A model generated the notes under the pieces. It made no database searches. It was given only the letters and a program-made list of their open reading frames with translations, and had not been told where the DNA came from. The position numbers and the translations under genes are program-made. A stretch of DNA of 64,000 nucleotides from Paraburkholderia dilworthii (lineage in GTDB: Bacteria; Pseudomonadota; Gammaproteobacteria; Burkholderiales; Burkholderiaceae): positions 1 through 64,000 of the forward strand of contig NZ_AWZT01000031.1 in NCBI RefSeq assembly GCF_000472525.1. The letters are read 5' to 3'. How positions within the stretch are numbered: the stretch's first letter is position 1; each line of letters opens with the position of its first letter. Shown here piece after piece: positions 53,674 to 60,562 of this stretch.

Positions 53674-54252
53674 GCGTTGGCGACGCTTTGAGGCGTGTAG
53701 CTAATCGACGCGCGCCGAGCCCGCAAAATCAGCGTGCAGGCGGACCTGTCCTATGTTGTTTACTTCACACGTATACATACGTAGTAGTAGTTAACAAGGG
53801 TAAGCCCGGTCTGTGGATAACCACCGATTCTTCCGTTACTTCAAGGTAGTGGGAATCCGATAACCGTGCGGGACAGGGCTGCAGAGAAACGACGAGCTTG
53901 GGATAACTTTCCCCAACTACGACGCTCGCCTCGTCTTATCAAGTTTTGGCGCACAGGCTGTTCCATGCGCTATCCCAACGTTATGCAAAGGCCAGTGTGG
54001 ATAACTGGCATTGAACCGGCGCGCCCCTTGCCCGCCCCGCGTGGCAGCGTTTTTCGGTCGGTCATGGCTCGCAAGCGTACAGACCGTGTAGGGCGTCGGG
54101 CGCAAGTTAAGGGGGCGGACGGTACGAAGATTGCGTGTCTCTTTTTGCAAGCGCAACCGTTGCTATTTAGTCAAAACAGGTTCGGCGATGCCCGATCCAG
54201 GCATAGAGTTAAAGGGTTTTCTGAAGTTATTGGTGCAGTGCGGGGGTATGGA
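53674..54252. other. Long non-coding region with DnaA boxes
   Basis: 579 bp with no convincing gene up to 54252 (a long open frame from 53866 exists, but its N-terminal part looks like random basic/Pro sequence). It is less GC-rich than its surroundings between 53750 and 54010 and contains two perfect DnaA boxes plus partial ones (listed separately), a GTATACATACG stretch and GTAGTAGTAG near 53771-53790. Confidence 0.6.
53812..54004 (+). other. DnaA-box cluster (origin-like or regulatory)
   Basis: TGTGGATAA, the exact complement of the DnaA box TTATCCACA, occurs at 53812-53820 and again at 53996-54004 in the same orientation. Related words TTGGGATAA (53898-53906) and CCGATAA (53857 region) lie between. 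Chance expectation for one exact 9-mer on both strands is about one per 130 kb of random sequence. No dnaA, rpmH or parAB genes are near, so a full chromosomal origin is unlikely; a DnaA-titration or DnaA-regulated site is more plausible. Confidence 0.55.
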
Positions 54253-54468
54253 ATGAAACGCAGAACAGCACGACAGTTGGTTCGTCTTCTCTCCGATATC
54301 AGGCATGCTGCCCATTGCAGCACGTTGCGAGCGTCAGCCACCAATCGGGAAATGGCGCTTGCGTCGGCCGAGCGCGGCGCAGGCCCGGACGAAAGTCACG
54401 AAAACGACCAGGACACTGATACGACGCGCGAAGTGCGCGACAACAAGCCGGTGCGGAGTGGATCATGA
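54253..54468 (+). CDS. Small protein of unknown function (coupled to next gene)
   Basis: A 71-residue protein starting MKRRTARQLVRLLSD: basic N-terminal helix, acidic tail with many Asp/Glu. No family recognised. Its stop overlaps the start of the next gene (ATGA), which supports it being translated. The same frame is open back to 53866, but the ATG at 54253 is the more sensible start. Confidence 0.5.
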   Translation: MKRRTARQLVRLLSDIRHAAHCSTLRASATNREMALASAERGAGPDESHENDQDTDTTREVRDNKPVRSGS

Positions 54469-54716
54469 GGGCCGCAAGCGAACAGTCGTTGCGTTTCCTC
54501 GTCGAGAAGTGGCTGGCGCCGGCGTCTTCGGCGGCTGTCCACGTGACCGAATTCAGCCGTACGCGGATCGGCGGCCGGCGTTACGTGCGCGTAGAGACAT
54601 CGGCTGAATCCGGTTCGCGCGCGCTTTTCTTCTTCCGTCACGACGACGGCTGCTGGTGTGTGTTCCCGCCCACTGCGGACGCGCGGCACTTGTATGTGCA
54701 TCCACGAGCCGCTTGA
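54465..54716 (+). CDS. Small conserved-looking protein of unknown function
   Basis: An 83-residue protein: EQSLRFLVEKWLAP, VHVTEFSRTRIGGRRYVRV, FFFRHDDGCWCVFPP. The alternating charged and aromatic pattern looks like a small folded beta protein, with a CWCVFPP motif near the end. It overlaps the preceding small gene by ATGA. No family recognised. Confidence 0.6.
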   Translation: MRAASEQSLRFLVEKWLAPASSAAVHVTEFSRTRIGGRRYVRVETSAESGSRALFFFRHDDGCWCVFPPTADARHLYVHPRAA

Positions 54717-54830
54717 CGGCGGCCGCTCCGCGCATCGACAGCACCTTACCGAGCGCGTTTCCGGGCGAAGAAGTTAGCCGATTTTCAGCGACTGCCAACC
54801 GAACCCGCGCCTGAAACGCTGCCTCCACGC

Positions 54831-54870
54831 GCGCCAATCGCGCCAATCGCGCCAATCGCGCCAATCGCGC
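54831..54870. repeat. 9-bp tandem repeat (GCGCCAATC)
   Basis: Four perfect copies (54831-54866) plus a partial one (54867-54870) in the gap upstream of the IclR regulator. Confidence 0.92.
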
Positions 54871-54912
54871 GAAACCCGGGCCGCTTCGTGCACAATCGCG
54901 CATGGCCCGCTA

Positions 54913-54948
54913 GCAGCTTCGGCAGCTTCGGCAGAGCCGGCAGAGCCG
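54913..54948. repeat. Paired 9-bp tandem repeats
   Basis: Two copies of GCAGCTTCG (54913-54930) are followed directly by two copies of GCAGAGCCG (54931-54948), 43 bp after the GCGCCAATC array and 54 bp before the IclR start codon. Two related 9-bp units abut, suggesting repeated slippage. Confidence 0.85.
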
Positions 54949-55002
54949 GCGCTAGGGTGCGCAACAGCGCCTGCATTCGCCGGCCCAATCCCAGGCAACC
55001 CG

Positions 55003-55755
55003 ATGGACGACAAAGACTGGATCGCCGGCGCCGCGAAGGCGTTGGCGATCATCGAGGCATTCGACGAAGAGCACGCGCGCATGACGCCGACCGCAGTGGC
55101 CGGACGCGCCGGTCTGTCGCGCACGGCGGCGCGCCGCTATCTGCTGACGCTGCGTGAGCTCGGCTACGTGGATACAGATGGCAAGCTCTTCTGGCTCGCG
55201 CCGCGCGTGTTGCGGCTAGGGCAGTCCTATCTCGACTCGGCGCGCTTGCCGCGCACGGTGCAGCCGTTCCTGCAACGCATTACGGCGACGCTTCAGGAAA
55301 CGGCGCTCGTCGCGATTCTCGACGAACACGATGTGGTCTACGTGGCCCGCAACGGTGTGAACCGCGCTATGGCGGTTGGCTTCGTGCTCGGTTCGCGCGC
55401 GCCGGCGCCTTTATCGTCGGCGGGATTGGTTTTGCTGGCGTTCCAGGCTCCGGACAATATCGAGCAATGGCTCGCGTCGTATCCGATCAAAGTGTTCACA
55501 CCGCACACCTACTCCACAGTCGAACGGCTGCGCGAAGTGCTCGGTGAAATTCGACGCAACGGTTATGTCGTCACTGACCAGCAACTCGAACTCGGTGTGC
55601 GCGGCGTCGCGGTGCCATTGCGCGACCGGCATGGAACAGTTGTCGCGGCGATTAGCGTGAGCATGCCGATCGGCCAGGAGTCTGCGAACGCCGCGCTGCA
55701 CCGCGTTCTGCCGACGCTGCTCGAAACCGCGAGCCTGCTGCGCAACCTGATTTGA
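55003..55755 (+). CDS. IclR-family regulator (PcaR/PobR-like)
   Basis: A 250-residue regulator: N-terminal winged helix (KALAIIEAFDEEHARMTPTAVAGRAGLSRTAARRYLLTLRELGYV, about 10-60) and a GAF-like IclR effector domain (MAVGFVLGSRAPAPLSSAGLVLLAF, then GVRGVAVPLRDRHGTVVAAISVS). The layout resembles PcaR/PobR, activators of aromatic-acid pathways, but no such pathway genes are beside it; its target must be elsewhere. Confidence 0.9.
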   Translation: MDDKDWIAGAAKALAIIEAFDEEHARMTPTAVAGRAGLSRTAARRYLLTLRELGYVDTDGKLFWLAPRVLRLGQSYLDSARLPRTVQPFLQRITATLQETALVAILDEHDVVYVARNGVNRAMAVGFVLGSRAPAPLSSAGLVLLAFQAPDNIEQWLASYPIKVFTPHTYSTVERLREVLGEIRRNGYVVTDQQLELGVRGVAVPLRDRHGTVVAAISVSMPIGQESANAALHRVLPTLLETASLLRNLI

Positions 55756-55977
55756 CGCGGGCCAGGCCATGTCCCCGGCATCAGGCGTTTATGAGTGAAA
55801 GCGTCTCGAAAGCAAGCTGTCTCCCGGAAAATACATATCCTGTTTTGCGCATGACAAACCGCTGACGCCAGGTAATACTCTTCGGCGGGCGCGGTAAGGC
55901 TCCTGCGACCGTGCCTGCTTCACCGTGCAGCTATTTCATTCACACTGACTCAGTCGTTGAGGTTTGGGGAACAACAC

Positions 55978-56190
55978 ATGAAAAAAGTTATCGTCTCGCT
56001 CGCAGCTGCATCCATCGCGCTGGTCTCGGTTCAAGCTTTCGCACAAGCATCGGACGCAGCCGCTCCGGCCGCTGCAGCTAGCGCGCCGAAGAAGCATCAC
56101 GTGAAGAAGCTGAAGTCGCACGGCAAGCGCGCTCCGGTTGCTGCGGCAGCGTCGGCATCCGGCACGAACGACAAGGGCGCTCAGAACTAA
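55978..56190 (+). CDS. Small secreted Lys/His-rich protein
   Basis: A 70-residue protein with a clean signal peptide (KKVIVSLAAASIALVSVQAFA, cleavage near residue 22), leaving a mature piece of about 48 residues made of Ala-rich linkers around a basic core PKKHHVKKLKSHGKRAP. It is predicted periplasmic. Similar short Ala/Lys proteins are abundant in Burkholderia; role unknown. A 13-bp stem terminator follows at 56281. Confidence 0.8.
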   Translation: MKKVIVSLAAASIALVSVQAFAQASDAAAPAAAASAPKKHHVKKLKSHGKRAPVAAAASASGTNDKGAQN

Positions 56191-56280
56191 GCAGGTGCTT
56201 GTCAGGCGAGTCGCTTCGCCGTTGCATGCGCTTGCCGGTACGGCGCATGTGATGCGGATTCGATGCAGGCGTCGCAAGCA

Positions 56281-56311
56281 AAAAGGCCAGAGCGCGTGCT
56301 CTGGCCTTTTT
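56281..56311. terminator. Bidirectional intrinsic terminator
   Basis: A 13-bp perfect stem AAAAGGCCAGAGC (56281-56293) / GCTCTGGCCTTTT (56298-56310), loop GCGT, with T-run on the plus strand and A-run on the left. It serves the small secreted protein gene and possibly the convergent gene at 56405. Confidence 0.92.
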
Positions 56312-56404
56312 GTATTCCGGCCGCGTTCCTCACCGCGTTTCAGCGACATTTGAGGCGACGTCCCGGCACCACTTCAGCAACATTGCCTGGCGCGCCGGCT
56401 GCGC

Positions 56405-56683
56405 TCAGCCCGCCAGTCCGCGTTTGATCACTTCGTTCAGCAGCCCCGTCATGCCTTCCGGATGCGTGGCGGCGCGCTCCTTGAGCTCGGCAACCAGTTC
56501 GCCGTTCAGCTTGCATGCAAACGCGACAAGACCTTGCGCCTGATCCAGCTTGCGCTGCTCCCGGCGATCCAGTTTCGGCTCGGCCGCCGAAGCCTTGCCG
56601 AAACGCTCGGCGGTGGACTGCTTCATTGCATTGTTCAGCTTGAGTGCCTTGTTCTTCTCAAGGTCGGTCTTTTTCATCGCCAT
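56405..56683 (-). CDS. Conserved small charged protein
   Basis: A 92-residue protein rich in Lys, Glu and Ala: KKTDLEKNKALKLNNAMKQ, then EPKLDRREQRKLDQAQGLV and LNGELVAELKERAATHPEGMTGLLNEVIKRGL. The last part resembles a ribbon-helix-helix or small DNA-binding tail. Start at 56683 or at the Met two codons in. I believe it is conserved in Burkholderia, function unknown. Confidence 0.7.
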   Translation of the reverse strand: MAMKKTDLEKNKALKLNNAMKQSTAERFGKASAAEPKLDRREQRKLDQAQGLVAFACKLNGELVAELKERAATHPEGMTGLLNEVIKRGLAG

Positions 56684-56762
56684 ACGTCAGGCCTCTGCCA
56701 GATAAGTAATCCCGCATTGTACGCACCGCGCGTTGCGCCGCGCGAGCGAACGGCTTCGCGTA

Positions 56763-57548
56763 TCAGCGCAAGCCGCCGGACGCGCCGGCATCGCGAGCCT
56801 CGCACTCGACCGGCGCCGCCACGCTGTCGATCAGCGCGCGCATTCTTTGCCAGTGCGTACCTTCCCAGAAGACGCGGCGGCATACGTCGCAGGTGACGAA
56901 CTGCTTATGCCGCTCCAGCACGCCGTCGGGCGCGCGGTCGCCGACTTCGTCTCGCGGGATACGCCTGAGCGGCGCGTTGCACATCAGACATAGACGGAAC
57001 GGTTGCGCGCTGCCCGCGAGATCCAGCCGCTCGAACACTTCGCGCAATTGTTCTCGCGGCCTGAGCGCGCGCACGTAGCAACCGTGCGTGATGGCGCGGC
57101 GTTTCAATAGCTCGCGGTCGCGAGTGAGCACGATGCGGTCTTCGGCGGCGGCAAGTGCTTCGATGTCGGCGTCGGGATAGTGGTTGTCGTACAGCGTATC
57201 GAAGCCCGCCAGCCGCAGGAGCGGCGCAAGGCCGCCAAGATGCGCGTCGGCGATGAAGCGCACCACGCGCAGCGGCCGTTCACGCACGCGCAGCAGCGGC
57301 CGGATGTCGATTGCCTCGAACTTCGGATAGACGGCGACACGGTCACCATCGGCGAGCGGATGATTGAAACCGACCGACTCGCCATTCACCAGGATCAGCT
57401 CGACTTCGGTGTGCGGCACGCCGAGCGCTTCAATCGCGTGTTTGGTGGTGGCGTCGCGCGCGCATGGATAAGCGAACGCCCGCCGGCGCAGCGGCCGGGC
57501 GAGGAAATCGTTCAGCTCCTCATAGAAGCGGAAAGTCGCGGTGACCAT
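56763..57548 (-). CDS. Mut7-C RNase-domain protein with ubiquitin-like N-terminus
   Basis: About 261 residues. Residues 1-85 form a ubiquitin/ThiS-like beta-grasp domain (TATFRFYEELNDFL; VELILVNGESVGFNHPL; DRVAVYPKFEAIDI). Residues about 95-250 are a Mut7-C PIN-like RNase domain with VRFIADAHLGGLAPLLRLAGFDTLYDN (acidic Asp pair), IVLTRDRELL, and a zinc ribbon of two CxxC pairs (CLMCNAPL; CDVCRRVFW). Likely an RNA nuclease of unknown target. The ATG at 57548 is chosen; an upstream in-frame start at 57731 runs through non-conserved sequence. Confidence 0.85.
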   Translation of the reverse strand: MVTATFRFYEELNDFLARPLRRRAFAYPCARDATTKHAIEALGVPHTEVELILVNGESVGFNHPLADGDRVAVYPKFEAIDIRPLLRVRERPLRVVRFIADAHLGGLAPLLRLAGFDTLYDNHYPDADIEALAAAEDRIVLTRDRELLKRRAITHGCYVRALRPREQLREVFERLDLAGSAQPFRLCLMCNAPLRRIPRDEVGDRAPDGVLERHKQFVTCDVCRRVFWEGTHWQRMRALIDSVAAPVECEARDAGASGGLR

Positions 57549-57733
57549 CGCAGCAGTATCGCACCGCGCCGCATTGCTTGCCGTCGTTGGGTGCAGCAGT
57601 TGCGTCCTATCGTTGCGTCCGGCGATTGTGTCCGTAGTCGTGCCCCATAGTCGAGTCCCGCAGTTGCGTCGTTTTCCTGCATATGTCCACTGGGTGTGCT
57701 TTACTTCCAGTTCCTTAGAAGACGGAGCCACAG

Positions 57734-58603
57734 ATGGACATCGGTTTTATCGGTCTCGGCGAGATGGGCGCCGCGATGGTTGCAAACATCCTGAAAGCAG
57801 GGCATCAGGTGCGCGTATGGAACCGCTCGCCGGAACGTGCGCAATCGCTCGCCGATGCAGGCGCGCGAATCGTCGCCACTCCGGCCGAAGCATTCGCCGG
57901 CGACGCCGTGTTTTCAATGCTCGCCGACGATGCCGCTTTGCGCGAGGTCGTGACGGCGTCGTTGCTGGAGCATGCGCCGCGGGGGCTGATCCACGTAAAC
58001 ATGGCGACGATCTCGGTTGCGCTGGCCGAGGAACTCGCCACCGCGCATGCGTCGCGCGGCGTCAATTACGTTGCCGCTCCGGTGCTCGGCCGGCCTGATG
58101 TGGCAGCGGCAGGAAAGCTGACAATCGTGGCAGGCGGCCCCGCCGAGTCGATCGATCGCGTGCAGCCTGTTTTCGACGCGATAGGACAGAAGACCTGGCG
58201 CATCGGTTCGCTGCCGCAACAGGCGAACGTCATCAAGCTTGCCGCCAACTTCATGCTCGGTGCGGCGGTCGAGACGCTGGGCGAAGCCGCTGCGCTGGTG
58301 TCGGGACATGGCCTTGCAATCCAGGATTTTCTCGATGTCATCACGAGCGGGATTTTTCCTGGACCGGTCTACGCCGGCTACGGCAAGATGATCGCGGAGC
58401 AGCGCTACGAGCCGGCGCTCTTCAAGGCGCGCCTGGGACTGAAAGACCTGCGCCTTGCACTGGCCGCAGCCGACGCGGTTACGACGCCGCTGCCGATTGC
58501 GAGCGTCGTTCGGGACAGCCTGATCGAGGCGGTCGCGCACGGCGACGGCGAGAAAGACTTCGCGGTTCTGGGCCAGGTGGCGGCGCGCCGGGCGGGTCGT
58601 TGA
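57734..58603 (+). CDS. 3-hydroxyisobutyrate dehydrogenase-like NAD(P) oxidoreductase
   Basis: A 289-residue beta-hydroxyacid dehydrogenase: dinucleotide motif IGFIGLGEMGAAMVANIL, the substrate region ASRGVNYVAAPVLGRPDVAAAGKLTIVAGG, and the catalytic Lys in NVIKLAANFMLG. Members reduce or oxidise 3-hydroxyisobutyrate, tartronate semialdehyde, succinic semialdehyde and similar molecules. Substrate not resolved; no pathway partners nearby. Confidence 0.9.
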   Translation: MDIGFIGLGEMGAAMVANILKAGHQVRVWNRSPERAQSLADAGARIVATPAEAFAGDAVFSMLADDAALREVVTASLLEHAPRGLIHVNMATISVALAEELATAHASRGVNYVAAPVLGRPDVAAAGKLTIVAGGPAESIDRVQPVFDAIGQKTWRIGSLPQQANVIKLAANFMLGAAVETLGEAAALVSGHGLAIQDFLDVITSGIFPGPVYAGYGKMIAEQRYEPALFKARLGLKDLRLALAAADAVTTPLPIASVVRDSLIEAVAHGDGEKDFAVLGQVAARRAGR

Positions 58604-58674
58604 AGGGCGCCGCGCGCGCGGACAGCCGCGCTTCGCGGGCATAATAGCCGTCCAATCCTTTTCGCAGTGATGCC

Positions 58675-59310
58675 ATGAGTTTGCATACCTGGTGGCTGTT
58701 TGCCGCCACTGTCTTTGTCGTGTGCGCCATTCCTGGCCCGAATATGCTGCTCGTCATGACGCACGGCGCCCGGCACGGCCTGCGCCGCACGGGCGCCACG
58801 ATGGCGGGCTGTTTGTCGGCGCTCGTGCTGATGCTGGCCGTATCGGCGGCGGGGCTCGGCGTATTTCTCGAAGCCTGGCCGGCGCTGTTTAACGCGCTGC
58901 GTTTGATCGGCGCGGCGTATCTGGTGTACCTCGGCATCAAGGCGTGGCGCGCGCCTGCTGACGAAACCGCCGCGGCCGAGGTCGACGAACTGGCCGCGAA
59001 ACCGGCTCGCTCGCGTTTCGCGTTGTTTCGCAACGGTTTTCTGGTGGCGGGCAGCAATCCGAAGGCGATTCTGTTTGCCGCTGCGCTGCTGCCGCAATTT
59101 ATCGACGCCTCGCTGCCCATGTTGCCGCAGTTCGGCATTCTGGTGGCCACGTTCGCCGTTATCGAGGTCAGCTGGTATCTGGTGTACGCCGGTTTCGGCA
59201 CCCGTATCGGCAACCGGCTGAAGAGTCGCACCGTCGCCCGTATGTTCAACCGGCTGACGGGCGGCGTTTTTGTTGGCTTTGGCGCGATGATGGCGCTGGT
59301 CCGGCACTAA
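58675..59310 (+). CDS. LysE-family amino-acid exporter
   Basis: A 211-residue inner-membrane protein with six hydrophobic segments. LysE/RhtB family landmarks: PGPNMLLVMTHGARHGLRRTG (conserved PGPN), GAAYLVYLGIKAWR, and NGFLVAGSNPKAILFAAALLPQFI. It exports an amino acid or homoserine-lactone-type small molecule. Substrate not assignable. Confidence 0.9.
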   Translation: MSLHTWWLFAATVFVVCAIPGPNMLLVMTHGARHGLRRTGATMAGCLSALVLMLAVSAAGLGVFLEAWPALFNALRLIGAAYLVYLGIKAWRAPADETAAAEVDELAAKPARSRFALFRNGFLVAGSNPKAILFAAALLPQFIDASLPMLPQFGILVATFAVIEVSWYLVYAGFGTRIGNRLKSRTVARMFNRLTGGVFVGFGAMMALVRH

Positions 59311-59386
59311 CGGCAGCCCGCGGCGAAGCATCGTTCAAGCACATGTGGCGAATCCGCAACAAGAGGGGACAACCCTGATTTTGATG

Positions 59387-59415
59387 TTGCGTCGCACCAA
59401 ACCGTTTGCTATAGT
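59387..59415 (+). promoter_or_regulatory. Sigma-70-type promoter for the candidate sRNA
   Basis: TTGCGT (59387-59392), a 17-bp spacer, and TATAGT (59410-59415): near-consensus hexamers at ideal spacing. The predicted start of transcription is near 59422. Confidence 0.7.
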
Positions 59416-59421
59416 TTGTCT

Positions 59422-59482
59422 TGTCTCCTCCATGTCTCCTCTGATATGGATTCAGCCCGCCCACTTAGGCGGGCTTTTTTTT
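59422..59482 (+). ncRNA. Candidate small RNA with anti-SD repeats
   Basis: A transcript of about 61 nt is predicted from the promoter at 59387-59415 to a strong terminator at 59454-59482. It contains TGTCTCCTC twice (59422-59430 and 59433-59441), each carrying CTCCTC, which can pair with Shine-Dalgarno GAGGAG. Two single-stranded seed-like repeats followed directly by a terminator hairpin is the layout of several known trans-acting sRNA families. It is not an mRNA leader, since no gene on this strand follows; ompW faces it. Novelty cannot be judged without a search. Confidence 0.65.
59454..59482 (+). terminator. Terminator of the candidate sRNA
   Basis: AGCCCGCC (59454-59461) pairs with GGCGGGCT (59468-59475), loop CACTTA, followed by a run of eight T (59475-59482). 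Confidence 0.93.
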
Positions 59483-59511
59483 GCCTCGAATTTGCCCAGT
59501 GCTCGCGAACA

Positions 59512-59549
59512 AAAAAGCCGGTAGCCCATACGGAGTTAGCCGGCTTTTT
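59512..59549. terminator. Bidirectional terminator between sRNA and ompW
   Basis: AAAAAGCCGG (59512-59521) and CCGGCTTTTT (59540-59549) form a perfect 10-bp stem with an 18-nt loop, with A- and T-runs on both sides. It lies 16 bp from the ompW stop on the minus strand and acts for that gene. Confidence 0.85.
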
Positions 59550-59564
59550 CGCGCGTCGCTCGGC

Positions 59565-60389
59565 TCAGAACTTATATGAGATCGCGAGGAAGGAGATGAT
59601 CGGGTCGGCCTTCAGTTCCGCCTTCGAGACGCCCAGTTCCGTGCCGTCCGCCGCTTTGATAATGACCGACGACGTCGTTTTCAGCGGAATGTAGGTCACC
59701 GACGCCACCAGACCCCAATGGTCCGTGATGTTGTAGGCAAGCCCCGCATTGAACACAGGCGCCCACGACGACGATGCCTTCGCCGAGACCTGCGTTTTGC
59801 CCGGCTTGCCCGCGCCCGCAGCGAGGATGGCGCCGAGGTTGTCCTGCGTCGATTGGACGAAGTTCGGGCTCAGTTGAATGTCCGAGAACCAGTTGTACGA
59901 CACCCCGACGCCCACGAACGGCCTGAATTTGGCCGTCGGCGCATTGAAGTAGTACTGGAAAAGCAGCGCCGGACTCCACTGCCGCACGCTTTTGACGATC
60001 GGGTTCGATTGCGCATCGCCGATATCCTGCTGGCCGAGCGCGCCGGCAGGCCCCGGCGGCTTGATCGTGCCGTGCCCGTAAATCTTGAAAACGGGCGGCA
60101 CGCCCGCGACGGTCGTCACGGCGATGTGATCCGTCAAGTAATGGCTGAACACGAGACCGACGGTGTCGGCACTGTTGGTCGACAGACTCGTGCCTGCGGA
60201 GGTGAACGAACTCGGCAAGCGCAGCGGCGTGTTGATCGGCGTGGGCGCGACGTTAGTGGTTAGCGGCGTGCTGGAATCCTGCGGCATGGCGTGGAACCAG
60301 CCGAGCACGGCGACGTTGTCGCCCGCATGCTGTGCGTGGGCATTGGCCGACAGGCACGCGGCCAGCATCGCGAAACAGATTTTTTTCAT
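59565..60389 (-). CDS. ompW: OmpW-family outer-membrane porin
   Basis: A 274-residue precursor. Signal peptide KKICFAMLAACLSANAHA, then an eight-stranded barrel: AGDNVAVLGWFHAMPQDSS, the conserved SADTVGLVFSHYLTDHIAVTTVAG, PALLFQYYFNAPTAKFRPFVGVGVSYNWF, WAPVFNAGLAYNITDHWGLVASVTY, and a C-terminal Phe (LAISYKF) needed for barrel assembly. It passes small hydrophobic molecules across the outer membrane. An AGGAGG ribosome site lies upstream. It is downstream of the two DUF2957 lipoproteins, in the same direction. Confidence 0.93.
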   Translation of the reverse strand: MKKICFAMLAACLSANAHAQHAGDNVAVLGWFHAMPQDSSTPLTTNVAPTPINTPLRLPSSFTSAGTSLSTNSADTVGLVFSHYLTDHIAVTTVAGVPPVFKIYGHGTIKPPGPAGALGQQDIGDAQSNPIVKSVRQWSPALLFQYYFNAPTAKFRPFVGVGVSYNWFSDIQLSPNFVQSTQDNLGAILAAGAGKPGKTQVSAKASSSWAPVFNAGLAYNITDHWGLVASVTYIPLKTTSSVIIKAADGTELGVSKAELKADPIISFLAISYKF

Positions 60390-60486
60390 GGTGTTGCTCC
60401 TCCTTGGGCGCTCATCAGGCGCAGGGCGCGCGGCGAGCGTTGGCGGGCAAGCCGCGAGGCCGGGCGCGCGGGACAGGCGATACGCC

Positions 60487-60517
60487 GGTCGCGGCGCTGC
60501 AAGCGCGCGCCGCGACC
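60487..60517 (-). repeat. 11-bp inverted repeat between DUF2957 gene and ompW
   Basis: GGTCGCGGCGC (60487-60497) and GCGCCGCGACC (60507-60517) form a perfect 11-bp stem in the 173-bp gap between the first lipoprotein gene and ompW. It has no T-run, so it may slow exonucleases or weaken read-through into ompW. Confidence 0.7.
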
Positions 60518-60562
60518 AGGGCGCGAACCCTCATTGCGTGCTGACGGCGCGCGGCGCGCCCG

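Noticed and set aside
53812..54004. Full chromosomal origin (oriC)
   Set aside because: Only two perfect DnaA boxes and no dnaA, dnaN, rpmH, gidA or parAB genes nearby.
53866..54252. Extending the small gene at 54253 back to 53866
   Set aside because: The extra 129 residues look like random Pro/Arg-rich translation and cross a DnaA box; no ribosome site seen.
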